Below are positions 8,691-15,889 of a stretch of 64,000 nt of DNA, piece by piece (position 1 is the stretch's first letter; every line of letters begins with the position of its first letter). Position numbers and translations under genes: made by a program. Below the pieces are notes generated by a model. The model was given only the letters and a program-made list of their open reading frames with translations, was not told the DNA's origin and searched no databases. The DNA is from Bauldia sp965232525. GTDB taxonomy: Bacteria > Pseudomonadota > Alphaproteobacteria > Rhizobiales > Kaistiaceae. The stretch spans positions 4,154,001-4,218,000 of the forward strand of contig NZ_OZ246980.1 in NCBI RefSeq assembly GCF_965232525.1, read 5' to 3'.

Positions 8691-9464
8691 ATGACCGTGC
8701 GGCCGTCGGGCAGCGTTGACATGTTTGGCAATGGCGCCAGCACCGTCGATTTCATGCACCGCCCGCAAGACGGTGGCGCTGGTTCGCTGACCGAGACGGT
8801 CGTTCGGACGGTGCTGCAGTTCATCTTCGACAACAGAATGAGCCCGGGCAGCGCTTTGCCGAGTGAAATCGAAGTCGCGAAAAAACTCGGAATCAGCCGT
8901 GGGGTGGTCCGCGAAGCATTCCGCGGCCTCACCAGTCTGGGGATCGTCGAGACCGGAAATGGCCGTTCCCCCCGGGTGCGCAAAGCCGATGGCGACGTGT
9001 TGGCGCTTCTGACCGAATATGCCGTCCAGACCGAGCAGGTGACAATTCAGCAGATCATGGACGTCAGGCAAGTCATAGAAGCTCGGATCGCCCAACTCGC
9101 GGCCATGCATCGATCCGAGCGCGAGGCTGACGCGATTCTCGCCAGCGCCGACGCGCTCGCGGCAGCGCAAGGCGATGTGTTCGAGATGACCCGTCGAGAC
9201 ATCGACTTTCATCTCCTGCTTGCGAAGGCGGCGCGCAATCCGTTCATGCGCCTGCAGGTTGAGAGCTTCAAATTCGTCATTGAGCGAACGGGCCCGCTCG
9301 GTTGGCAGTGCCGAACGACCGACGCCGAAGTGACCTCTCAGATCAGGGTTCACCGTGAAATTGCCGAGTGCGTCAAGGCCCAGGACACAGAGGGTGCCGT
9401 GGCGGCGATGAGCCGCCATTTCACCGACACATTGCGTGTTCTCGCGCAGGCCGGGATCAACTAA
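8691..9464 (+). CDS. FadR/GntR-family transcriptional regulator (FCD domain)
   Basis: A 257-residue regulator. A winged helix-turn-helix spans about residues 33-98 (LPSEIEVAKKLGISRGVVREAFRGLTSLGIVETGNG...PRV), followed by an all-helical FCD ligand-binding domain with the metal or ligand motif pieces DIDFHLLLAKAARNP and later His residues (VHREIAECV, MSRHFTDTL). Proteins of this type usually repress sugar, sugar-acid or amino-acid pathways and release DNA on binding an intermediate. It closes the transporter operon 18 bases after the second permease, so it probably controls this locus, including the divergent hydrolase. Confidence 0.9.
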   Translation: MTVRPSGSVDMFGNGASTVDFMHRPQDGGAGSLTETVVRTVLQFIFDNRMSPGSALPSEIEVAKKLGISRGVVREAFRGLTSLGIVETGNGRSPRVRKADGDVLALLTEYAVQTEQVTIQQIMDVRQVIEARIAQLAAMHRSEREADAILASADALAAAQGDVFEMTRRDIDFHLLLAKAARNPFMRLQVESFKFVIERTGPLGWQCRTTDAEVTSQIRVHREIAECVKAQDTEGAVAAMSRHFTDTLRVLAQAGIN

Positions 9465-9472
9465 CGACATCC

Positions 9473-9494
9473 GCCCGGCTGGACGAAGCCGGGC
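9473..9494 (+). terminator. Probable terminator of the sugar operon
   Basis: GCCCGGCT (9473-9480) pairs perfectly with AGCCGGGC (9487-9494) around a six-base loop, nine bases after the regulator stop. Only a weak T tract (ACGCTTTG) follows. Confidence 0.5.
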
Positions 9495-9528
9495 ACGCTT
9501 TGACCGCCCTCGACCAGAACGTGGCGGA

Positions 9529-9585
9529 GGCACGGCAGCCTTGTCCGCAAGGCCGGCCGGCCGCTAGGCGCTCTTAGCGGACCTT
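9529..9585. repeat. Interspersed repeat, hairpin type (copy 1)
   Basis: Nearly identical over its first half to 13457-13512 (shared core GGCACGGCAGCCTTGTCCGC and on through AAGGCCGGC). It ends in an imperfect hairpin built from GGCCGCTA and TTAGCGGACC. It lies between the sugar operon and the acetyltransferase. Confidence 0.65.
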
Positions 9586-9624
9586 GCTGTCTTCCGGCAA
9601 CGATCCGCGTGTTATGCTTTGCTG

Positions 9625-10086
9625 ATGCGGATACGACCGGTGGTGGCAGGCCGAGAGGCAATCAGTCGGGAGGTGCTCTCCTGCCTTCCCGAGTGGTTCG
9701 CAATACCGTCGGCACGCGACGCGTATGTTCAACATGCCGCTCGGAACGTAATGTTCAGCGCAGATGCGGACGGCGGCACCCTCGGATACGCCTCGATAGC
9801 TGATCACTTCGGGCGAAACTGCGAAATTCACTCAATGGGCGTTCTCCCGGAGTGGCACCGGCGCGGAATCGGCAGGGCTTTGATCGACACCGCCGCCAGA
9901 TGGGCGGTGGAGCGGGGCTACGAGTTTCTTTCCGTGAAGACGCTTTCAGAGGCCCATCCCGATCGGAATTACGCGGGAACGCGCCGTTTCTATCACGCCA
10001 TGGGGTTCGAACCTTTTGAGGAACTGAAGGGTTTGTGGGGACCGGATCTCCCGTGTCTCCTGTTGGTCAAACGAATAGGGGAATGA
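9625..10086 (+). CDS. GNAT family N-acetyltransferase
   Basis: A 153-residue acetyltransferase. The acetyl-CoA binding motif A is clear: IHSMGVLPEWHRRGIGRALIDTAARWAVERG, and the C-terminal block NYAGTRRFYHAMGFEPFEE is the usual motif B region. The ATG at 9625 is taken as the start; TTG and CTG codons just upstream are in frame. The substrate cannot be told. The gene stands alone; a decayed 3' fragment of the exported-protein family lies just downstream. Confidence 0.88.
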   Translation: MRIRPVVAGREAISREVLSCLPEWFAIPSARDAYVQHAARNVMFSADADGGTLGYASIADHFGRNCEIHSMGVLPEWHRRGIGRALIDTAARWAVERGYEFLSVKTLSEAHPDRNYAGTRRFYHAMGFEPFEELKGLWGPDLPCLLLVKRIGE

Positions 10087-10108
10087 CCGCTTCATCCGCA
10101 GCGCCGAC

Positions 10109-10195
10109 ATGGAGCGGCGAACGGATCGATCTCGGAGCCGTGCCGAAGGCGGAGATTGGCAATCGGTGTGCATGAGTCCGCGGGCCTACGGACCG
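10109..10195. repeat. Interspersed repeat with GCGGCGAA core
   Basis: Contains AGCGGCGAACGGATCGATCT followed by GGAGATTGG, shared in degenerate form with 11428, 14860, 18358 and 28086. The rest of the gap from 10305 to 10447 holds nothing else recognisable except a stretch resembling the sequence just downstream of the 2601-3692 gene. Confidence 0.55.
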
Positions 10196-10220
10196 CCGCC
10201 CTCGCCGCCCGGTCGCGGCG

Positions 10221-10304
10221 ATCGACGACGACAGCTGTTTCAACGCCCTGGCCACATCGCTGGAAACGGTCGAGCGGATCAAGCCAACGGCGGCCAGCGA
10301 CTAA
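10221..10304 (+). pseudogene. Decayed 3' fragment of the exported-protein gene family
   Basis: This stretch aligns without gaps to the last 84 bases of the gene at 2601-3692 (3609-3692); counting by eye, 70 of 84 bases agree. It still reads IDDD-C-FNALA...VERIKP-AASD and a stop in frame, but no start or remaining body is present. The similarity runs on past the stop (GGACTCATA-ACAC). Confidence 0.8.
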
Positions 10305-10447
10305 GCCGTGGACTCATAGACACGCACTCCAGCCGGGCGGCTGCTTCGAGGCCATCATTGACTGATACTATGGGTTGCATCATTGTCGGCGCTCTAGCAT
10401 AAGACTGGTGGCTTAGCATCGCACGAATCGATACCTGAGGTTGCTTT

Positions 10448-11281
10448 GTGTTTAAGTTTGGCGCCGTCATAGGATTTATTGGAAAAATTGCGCAGATCTG
10501 CGCGCTGATTAAAATCATTAATTTGTATTTTGGATGCGAATACTTCAATTTTTTTATTTATATCTTGGATGCATACACTTATTTTGTTGATTTCGTTTTT
10601 GAGAATATTGAGCCCATATTGCATCAAATGATGGGATTTTTGTTTAATTTCGATTTTACGCCTTACGAACAGTGGCGACATATTTTCGTATTTTTATCTA
10701 TATATTATGCTTCGGAAGTAAAAACAGATTTCAATAGAAAACCTCGTAGACCTATCAACGGGTGGGTCAACATCATCCTGGGAACAATTATTACTGTGGC
10801 TACCTCTGTTGTGTTAGGTCTGGTCCCGGCTGAAAGCAGCACGGACAGTTTCTTTTTGGCAATCGCGGCGCCAGCGGGCTTTTTGGTTTTTGCCATGTCC
10901 GCCACACTTCTCACCACGACTTTCTATCGACCTGATGAGCAGAACTGGAGTACTTCCTTTGCCTACAACCTCAGAACCACGTTGTTTCCCTATATCGCGT
11001 TTTATTTTTTCTCGGTGTTTGCAGCTTTTGCCATAAATTCTGCAGCTGGCGGGCTGTTGGGAGCCATAGCGTCGATTCCGATATTCGTTTTTCTAGCGTC
11101 AATTTGGTGGCTTGGAAGAGGAATTTGGCTATCCATTTACGATCGAGGATGCGGAGAACGGCAGTTCAATAGATTTATCCGCGCCGGCGGCACTAAAACA
11201 GCGTTTAGCGTGTTAATTGTCATAATAGGTACTGTTTCGACTGCAGTTCTGTTTTCAAATAAGGACTCTTGTTTAGTCTAA
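10448..11281 (+). CDS. AT-rich integral membrane protein of unknown function
   Basis: A 277-residue protein with about six or seven hydrophobic segments, for example WVNIILGTIITVATSVVLGL, FFLAIAAPAGFLVFAMSATLL and VLIVIIGTVSTAVLF. No family was recognised. The GTG at 10448 is preceded by TGAGG. Base composition is far more AT-rich than the neighbours, and codons ending in A/T are common (Phe TTT, Ile ATT, Asn AAT), which points to recent horizontal acquisition. The stop codon TAA at 11279-11281 lies inside the first unit of a (TCTAA)14 array. Flanking gaps contain relics of other genes, so this is a likely insertion spot. Confidence 0.72.
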   Translation: MFKFGAVIGFIGKIAQICALIKIINLYFGCEYFNFFIYILDAYTYFVDFVFENIEPILHQMMGFLFNFDFTPYEQWRHIFVFLSIYYASEVKTDFNRKPRRPINGWVNIILGTIITVATSVVLGLVPAESSTDSFFLAIAAPAGFLVFAMSATLLTTTFYRPDEQNWSTSFAYNLRTTLFPYIAFYFFSVFAAFAINSAAGGLLGAIASIPIFVFLASIWWLGRGIWLSIYDRGCGERQFNRFIRAGGTKTAFSVLIVIIGTVSTAVLFSNKDSCLV

Positions 11282-11346
11282 TCTAATCTAATCTAATCTA
11301 ATCTAATCTAATCTAATCTAATCTAATCTAATCTAATCTAATCTAA
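11277..11346. repeat. Perfect (TCTAA)14 tandem array
   Basis: Fourteen uninterrupted copies of TCTAA, 70 bases. The first copy supplies the stop codon of the membrane-protein gene, so changes in copy number would not alter the protein; they could alter the 3' region. Confidence 0.98.
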
Positions 11347-11455
11347 CAAGACGACTTCAGCGACTGAATATAATCACTGGGTTATTTACTGCGAACGGCG
11401 ATTATCTCCGCGGTGCCGAAATGAGCGGCGAACGGATCGATCTCGACAGCCGCCG

Positions 11456-11550
11456 CTCACCGTCCGGTGGCAGCGATCCACGCGGGTGGTGTCGTGATGG
11501 GCGTGCCCATCGGCGAAGGTCCGCGGCCCAGTCCTTCACCAGTGTTCGCC
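11456..11550 (-). pseudogene. Decayed 3' fragment of a DUF5946-like gene
   Basis: Close similarity to 29737-29830, the 3' end of the gene at 29743-30252: shared blocks GCGATCCACGCG, GGTGTCGTG-TGGGCGTGCC and TCGGCGAAGGT, with small indels that break the frame. It is preceded by the GCGGCGAA-type repeat at about 11428. Confidence 0.7.
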
Positions 11551-11590
11551 CCGATCCGGGATGCCCTAGGTAGGTTACCCAAAGGGGCCA

Positions 11591-12259
11591 TTAGCCGCTC
11601 TTTGGTGGGCGGATCATCGGATAAAGTGTTGGAGAACCGCCAGCCTGTATCTGGTCGAGCGGCTTGAAACCATGGCGAAGATACAGTGACAGATTCCGAA
11701 TATTTGAGGATTCGAGATACGCCGAGGCACCGTGATCATCGCATCGCTGCAGCGCCCGGCTCAGGATTGCGTCACCGTAACCCTTTCCGGTGAACGCCGG
11801 GTCGGCTCCGATCATCGGCAAGTACCAGACCGGTTCCTGCGCCGCATGACACGCCGCCATCTTCGCAAACAGCTCCGCCAGATCGTCGCCGATTTCCGGC
11901 GAGATCGTGCTCTCAAAAAGCGCATTGATTGTACCGGTATCCGGTTCCGCACCTGGCGGCAGCCAGAGCGCGGTCGCGCGGTGATGACCGGCGACATACG
12001 CCGTTCCAAGATCAATGGCGGAGCCGCAAAACGCTTCGACGAACCTCGGCATAAACGCCATATAGACGTCCGCGTCCGGCCAGATCCAACGACTCAGCGG
12101 ATCACTGAGAAAAGCAAGCGTGATCGTCTGGAAGACTCTGTCGCGTTCATCTGGTGCCGGAACATAAACACCACCATCCGTTTCGCCTTGCCCGCTCGTC
12201 CAACTGTCCTGCGGGTTGTTCTGGGCCGTTGAGCCCGCCTCCAGCGCATTGTCGTCCAT
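11591..12259 (-). CDS. GNAT family N-acetyltransferase
   Basis: A 222-residue acetyltransferase with motif A as LPMIGADPAFTGKGYGDAILSRALQRCD and motif B as SNIRNLSLYLRHGFKPLDQIQAGGSPTLYPMIR. About 30 residues of low-complexity sequence precede the domain. The ATG at 12259 has AGGTGA five bases upstream. It is divergent from a GlxA-type regulator 82 bases away and may be its target. Confidence 0.88.
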   Translation of the reverse strand: MDDNALEAGSTAQNNPQDSWTSGQGETDGGVYVPAPDERDRVFQTITLAFLSDPLSRWIWPDADVYMAFMPRFVEAFCGSAIDLGTAYVAGHHRATALWLPPGAEPDTGTINALFESTISPEIGDDLAELFAKMAACHAAQEPVWYLPMIGADPAFTGKGYGDAILSRALQRCDDHGASAYLESSNIRNLSLYLRHGFKPLDQIQAGGSPTLYPMIRPPKSG

Positions 12260-12309
12260 GTCGTCACCTTTTCTGTTTGTCCCCGGTGCCTACGTCCCGA
12301 TCTCCTTGA

Positions 12310-12338
12310 CAGAAAGGTCATTGACCCCTCACTTTCTG
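12310..12338. promoter_or_regulatory. Candidate operator in the GNAT/GlxA divergent gap
   Basis: CAGAAAG (12310-12316) and CTTTCTG (12332-12338) form a perfect inverted repeat with 15 bases between, just before the regulator start. A -35-like TTGACA overlaps its left arm. Binding by the neighbouring AraC-type regulator is inferred. Confidence 0.4.
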
Positions 12339-12341
12339 CCA

Positions 12342-13307
12342 ATGATGAAGCAGATCGCCCTCCTCGTCTTCCCTGGAACCGTCCTGCTGGACCTTTCCGG
12401 TCCTATGCAGGTTCTCGACGGAGCGAGGCAGTTCACGGCGCCCGGACAGGGCTATCGCCTGCGGGTCTTTTCGCCCGAGGGGGGGCAGATCGAAACCGAC
12501 ACGGCGCTGTCGATCGGGACCGAGCCCCTCGGCGCCTTCGACACCGAGACGCTCGACACTCTTCTTGTGATTGGCGTCAACGGCGCGCCGTCGGCGCGCC
12601 AGCGGTGGGTCGCTGTGGAAGCGATCCATCGTCTGGCACCCCACGCGCGCCGCATCGGGTCCGTCTGCACGGGTGCGTTCTTCCTTGCCGCTGCGGGTTT
12701 GCTCGATGGCAGGCGCGCGGTCACCCATTGGCGTCATTGCGATGCATTTGCCGAACAGTTCCCCGCTGTTCGTGTTGCACGGGACCCGATCTATGTTCGT
12801 GACGGCAACGTTTGGACATCCGCGGGGGTTACCTCCGGGATCGATCTGTCACTTGCTATCGTGGCCGAGGATTGGGGGCGCTGTGTCGCGCTTCACATCG
12901 CCAGAGACATTGTGACCTACATGGTGCGCCCTGGCGGACAGATGCAGTTCAGTCAGATCTTGAGCCACCAACTCGAGGATGTCTCCGGCGCCTTTGACGA
13001 ACTGCAAGCCTGGATCAGATGTAATCTGAGGTCAGACCTGCGCGTCGAGACCCTTGCGAACAGATTGGCGATGACGCCCCGCACGTTCGCGCGGAAGTTT
13101 ACCCATACGTTCGGGCGACCGCCGGCGAAGTATGTTGAGGCGGTTCGCCTGGAGGCGGCGATGGCGGAGCTGATAGAGACCGATCAGCCGATCAAAGCGA
13201 TCGCCGCGCGATGCGGATTCTTCGATGACGAACGCATGCGTCGCGCCTTCCAGCGGCAGATTGGCGTTGCTCCGACCGAGTACCGCGAACGTTTTGGTGG
13301 TGCGTAG
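12342..13307 (+). CDS. GlxA-family regulator (DJ-1/PfpI plus AraC helix-turn-helix)
   Basis: A 321-residue transcription factor. Residues about 1-165 form a DJ-1/PfpI-like domain with the nucleophile-elbow sequence GSVCTGAFFLAAAGLLDGRRAVTHW; residues about 215-315 are an AraC-type double helix-turn-helix (LRVETLANRLAMTPRTFARKFTHTFGRPPAKYVEAVRLEAAM ... GFFDDERMRRAFQRQIGVAPTEYRERF). Relatives activate choline, glycine betaine, arginine or detoxification genes. It may control the divergent acetyltransferase. Start is one of two adjacent Met codons (12342 or 12345); no strong ribosome site is seen. Confidence 0.9.
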   Translation: MMKQIALLVFPGTVLLDLSGPMQVLDGARQFTAPGQGYRLRVFSPEGGQIETDTALSIGTEPLGAFDTETLDTLLVIGVNGAPSARQRWVAVEAIHRLAPHARRIGSVCTGAFFLAAAGLLDGRRAVTHWRHCDAFAEQFPAVRVARDPIYVRDGNVWTSAGVTSGIDLSLAIVAEDWGRCVALHIARDIVTYMVRPGGQMQFSQILSHQLEDVSGAFDELQAWIRCNLRSDLRVETLANRLAMTPRTFARKFTHTFGRPPAKYVEAVRLEAAMAELIETDQPIKAIAARCGFFDDERMRRAFQRQIGVAPTEYRERFGGA

Positions 13308-13402
13308 CCGCGTAACGCCGTCGATGCTCCCGAGCTGGCCGAAATAAGGGACTCCGGCCTCTGCCCAACGGGCGATGCTGGGATCACCGTCCAGCTGCGG
13401 CG

Positions 13403-13450
13403 ATCCAGCTCCGCCTGGCGCTCGGCGACCGCTTCCCCCGCCCGGCGCGC
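13403..13450 (+). pseudogene. Second decayed fragment of the exported-protein gene family
   Basis: Matches 3366-3412 of the exported-protein gene: it still reads QLRLALGD-RFPRP against QLRLALADHFPRP. Nothing of the rest of the gene is present; a hairpin repeat follows directly. Confidence 0.7.
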
Positions 13451-13456
13451 CCCGAC

Positions 13457-13512
13457 AGAGGCACGGCAGCCTTGTCCGCAAGGCCGGCTGGCCGCTTAGA
13501 GCCCAAAGCGGC
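13457..13512. repeat. Interspersed repeat, hairpin type (copy 2)
   Basis: Second copy of the 9529-9585 repeat. It ends in a hairpin whose arms GGCCGCTT and AAGCGGCC pair perfectly around a short AGAGCCCA-type loop. The remainder of the gap to 13814 holds a weak inverted repeat (AGTGGA...TCCACT near 13561-13584) and no convincing gene. Confidence 0.65.
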
Positions 13513-13814
13513 CATTCTTCAACGGCCAAGCGAGATTTAGGGGCCGTCCCGGCAAGAATTAGTGGAATTCACTTCGACTCCACTTCACTGACACCGGTTG
13601 CCATTGCGCTCGTCAAAGCTATCCGTGATTTTGGTCCGGGCATAGAAGAACAGGCCTGTGCGCACATCCAAGGCGGCAGACCGATTTCGGGCGCGATACT
13701 CCGAAAATCGCACCGCTCGATCCCGACGTCCTTGAGTGAACAGTTGTGTCCACCGGGCGGCTCGCGCAAGGTGTTGCGCGTGATGCCCCGAGTTTCCAAC
13801 ATCAAGGACTTGGA

Positions 13815-14810
13815 ATGGATCGTCTTGTCATAGCGGCCCTGCTGGGTCTGACCCTCCCGCTATCCGCCGCGGCGGATACGCTGATTGTCGCTAACAAATA
13901 CGAAAGTACGCTCAGCTTCATCGACCGTGCCAGTGGTGACGAGGTGGCACGCCCCGAGACCGGGCCTTCGCCGCATGAAGTCGCCCTGTCTCCCGACGAA
14001 AGCACCGTTGTCGTCGTGTCCTATATGGAAGACGGCTATATCGGTCGGACGTTGAGTGTCTTTGACGTGGCCAGCGCGTCACTGATGCAGACCATCGAAA
14101 TCGAACCGCATTACGCCCCCCATGGCATCGCGTGGCTAGGCGACAGCAACTCGGTGATCGTTACGACGGAAGAAACCCGTGATGTGATCCGCGTGAACAT
14201 CGATACCGGCGAAGTGACAGGCGTGGCCGTTACCGATCAGATCGGGTCGCATCTGTTGGCGCTGTCGCCAACTTCGAACCGGGCCTATGTCACCAGCCGG
14301 GGGTCGGATACCGTCAGCGTGATCGACACGGTCGAGATGGAGGTGCTGCAGACGGTCAGTGCCGGAACAGGCCCCGAGGCCGTTTTTGTCAGCCCCGATG
14401 GCAGTGAAGTCTGGGTCGGCAACAACCAGTCCGAAAACGTCATGATCTTTGACGCCGAGACCATGGAAGTGACCAAGACGCTGGAGATGGGCTTTACCCC
14501 GATCCGCGTGCGCTTTGACCCCAAGGGCCATCATGTTGCGATCGCCGATCTGCATGGAAGTCGGGTTTTGATCCTCAAAGCCGAGGATCATAGCACGCTC
14601 GCCGTTGTCGATCTGAACGACTATGACATCGAGCGCCCGCCGTCGCTTTTGTTCTCGCCCGATGGATCCTACCTCTATGTCGGATCAGAGCTCTCCGAGA
14701 AAGTTGTCGAGATCGTTGCGGGAGACTGGCGCGTGACGCGGCTGCTCGATGCGGGCAAGGGTGCGGATGGGATGGAGATCAGCTCGGTTCGGGTCCAGAC
14801 GCAGAACTGA
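13815..14810 (+). CDS. Periplasmic YncE-like beta-propeller protein
   Basis: A 331-residue exported protein (signal peptide MDRLVIAALLGLTLPLSAAA) made of repeated seven-bladed propeller units of the YVTN/YncE type: LSPDESTVVVVSY, LSPTSNRAYVTSRGSDTVSVIDT, VSPDGSEVWVGNNQSENVMIFD and FSPDGSYLYVGSELSEKVVEI. Such proteins bind ligands or partners in the periplasm, often beside quinoprotein or metal systems; here no such neighbour exists, so function is open. AAGGA lies six bases before the ATG. It stands alone, facing the ArsR gene tail to tail. Confidence 0.85.
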   Translation: MDRLVIAALLGLTLPLSAAADTLIVANKYESTLSFIDRASGDEVARPETGPSPHEVALSPDESTVVVVSYMEDGYIGRTLSVFDVASASLMQTIEIEPHYAPHGIAWLGDSNSVIVTTEETRDVIRVNIDTGEVTGVAVTDQIGSHLLALSPTSNRAYVTSRGSDTVSVIDTVEMEVLQTVSAGTGPEAVFVSPDGSEVWVGNNQSENVMIFDAETMEVTKTLEMGFTPIRVRFDPKGHHVAIADLHGSRVLILKAEDHSTLAVVDLNDYDIERPPSLLFSPDGSYLYVGSELSEKVVEIVAGDWRVTRLLDAGKGADGMEISSVRVQTQN

Positions 14811-14825
14811 GACCGCGCCTGAACG

Positions 14826-14890
14826 GCGGCTTTGTCCGCACACCGGACATACCAGCAGCGAATGGATCGACCTGAACGCCGGCCGCACAG
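14826..14890. repeat. Interspersed repeat (GTCCGCACACCGGACA type)
   Basis: Shares TTTGTCCGCACACCGGACA and AGCGAATGGATCGACCT with 28074 and 18340. It lies in the short gap between two convergent genes. Confidence 0.6.
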
Positions 14891-14964
14891 AACCAGCAAC
14901 AGCCGTGAAACGGCGCTGCGGCCGGACCGCGCTTGGCGTTTCGCCGGTGGCGCCAGGCAATGGT

Positions 14965-15309
14965 TCAGTCCTCCAGGTGCTTGGCGAGACGGTCGATCGT
15001 TTGGTCCCATTGCGCGGACGCGCGCGCAAGGTAGTCCCTTGCTCGGTTCAACGCCGCGACATCAAGCCGATATCGCGTTTCGCGACCAACCCGACGGCGG
15101 CGAACAAGCCTGGCGTCTTCGAGAACGCGCAGATGCCGGCTCACGCCCTGACGGGTCAGCGAAAGGCCTTCGGTGAGTTTCGACAGGGAGCGATCGGACC
15201 CGTCCTGAAGCTTGGCGACGATCGCGAGCCGCGTGTCGTCACCAAGGGCGGCAAAGACCGCGGCGATATCTGAAGCCGGTTGATCCTTATGCTGATAGAT
15301 GTCGGGCAA
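14965..15309 (-). CDS. ArsR-family helix-turn-helix regulator
   Basis: A 114-residue winged-helix regulator: FAALGDDTRLAIVAKLQDG, then the recognition region LSLTRQGVSRHLRVLEDARLVRRRRVGRETRYRLD. No metal-binding Cys pair is visible, so it belongs to the non-metal ArsR group commonly paired with SRPBCC/AHSA1 proteins. Its start lies inside the 3' end of the SRPBCC gene (23-base overlap), so the two are one transcript and probably translationally coupled. Two GCAAC/GTTGC palindromes upstream of the pair are its likely operators. Confidence 0.92.
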   Translation of the reverse strand: MPDIYQHKDQPASDIAAVFAALGDDTRLAIVAKLQDGSDRSLSKLTEGLSLTRQGVSRHLRVLEDARLVRRRRVGRETRYRLDVAALNRARDYLARASAQWDQTIDRLAKHLED

Positions 15310-15742
15310 GGTTGTTCGCCTGAATGTCCCAGCCCTCCCGATTGCCCCGCATCACCGCGATCCGGCGGGGGTGGGGCAGCGCGGAGAACCCCGACTCGGT
15401 GATGGTCAGGCGCGTTCCGATCGGGGTCTCTTCCAGCTCAAACGCGACCAGCAGAGCCGGCTGATCGTCATCTTGCTGCGAACCGTCATCGGAATCGTAC
15501 CAGCGAAAGGTGAACAGGCGCTCCGGCTGCATGCGTTCGATGTAAACGACCCAGGGGGCACCTTCGTGGCCCGGATACGTCATTCGGCCGGTTGATGTCC
15601 CGCCAACCTCAAACGCTTGATCGAGATCGACGCGAAACCAATGCCCGAACTCCTTGTGGTCCGTCAGGGCCTTCCAGACCCGAGCGCGCGGCGCCTGCAG
15701 CTCAACGACTTTCACGATTGCGTCGTCGTCTGACTCGGCCAT
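15287..15742 (-). CDS. SRPBCC (AHSA1-like) domain protein
   Basis: A 151-residue START-like lipid or ligand-binding domain protein: VVELQAPRARVWKALTDHKEFGHWFRVDLDQAFEVGG at the start, then PERLFTFRWYDSD and EETPIGTRLTITESGF. The family is frequent beside ArsR regulators, where it may be a ligand-binding partner or stress protein. The ATG at 15742 is chosen because AAGGAG is eight bases upstream; the frame opens further (15796) but through the operator region. It is first in the two-gene operon with arsR. Confidence 0.9.
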   Translation of the reverse strand: MAESDDDAIVKVVELQAPRARVWKALTDHKEFGHWFRVDLDQAFEVGGTSTGRMTYPGHEGAPWVVYIERMQPERLFTFRWYDSDDGSQQDDDQPALLVAFELEETPIGTRLTITESGFSALPHPRRIAVMRGNREGWDIQANNLARHLSA

Positions 15743-15745
15743 AGC

Positions 15746-15761
15746 GCAACTCCTTTGTTGC
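15746..15761. promoter_or_regulatory. Candidate ArsR operator 2, over the ribosome site
   Basis: On the minus strand this reads GCAAC-AAAGGA-GTTGC, an inverted repeat whose spacer is the ribosome-binding site of the SRPBCC gene. The arms match those of operator 1. Confidence 0.6.
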
Positions 15762-15789
15762 CCTTCATAGGCCCGAACGCCCGTGATAG

Positions 15790-15805
15790 GCAACAAAATT
15801 GTTGC
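15790..15805. promoter_or_regulatory. Candidate ArsR operator 1
   Basis: GCAACAAAATTGTTGC is a perfect seven-base inverted repeat with a two-base centre, 48 bases upstream of the SRPBCC start. Same arms as the site at 15746-15761. Confidence 0.7.
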
Positions 15806-15835
15806 GTAATTCCAACTGCCTTGGAGAAATAGACT

Positions 15836-15857
15836 GTGGCGGCAAATAGGCCGCCAC
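15836..15857 (-). terminator. Probable terminator of the phosphatase gene
   Basis: GTGGCGGC (15836-15843) and GCCGCCAC (15850-15857) form a perfect eight-pair stem with a six-base loop. On the minus strand AGTCTATTTCTCC follows, a weak T-rich tail. It lies 33 bases beyond the phosphatase stop. Confidence 0.6.
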
Positions 15858-15889
15858 GTCCGGTGTTCGGTCGACCAACAGGAGCGATA

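Noticed and set aside
8175..9533. Minus-strand 452-codon frame opposite permease and FadR-type genes
   Set aside because: Spans two well-supported plus-strand genes and has no recognisable motif.
11277..11346. Phase variation of the membrane protein by the TCTAA array
   Set aside because: The stop codon is within the first unit, so copy-number change cannot shift the reading frame of the gene.
13569..13805. Minus-strand 78-codon frame before the beta-propeller gene
   Set aside because: No ribosome site, no family, and it lies in a gap made of repeats and relics.
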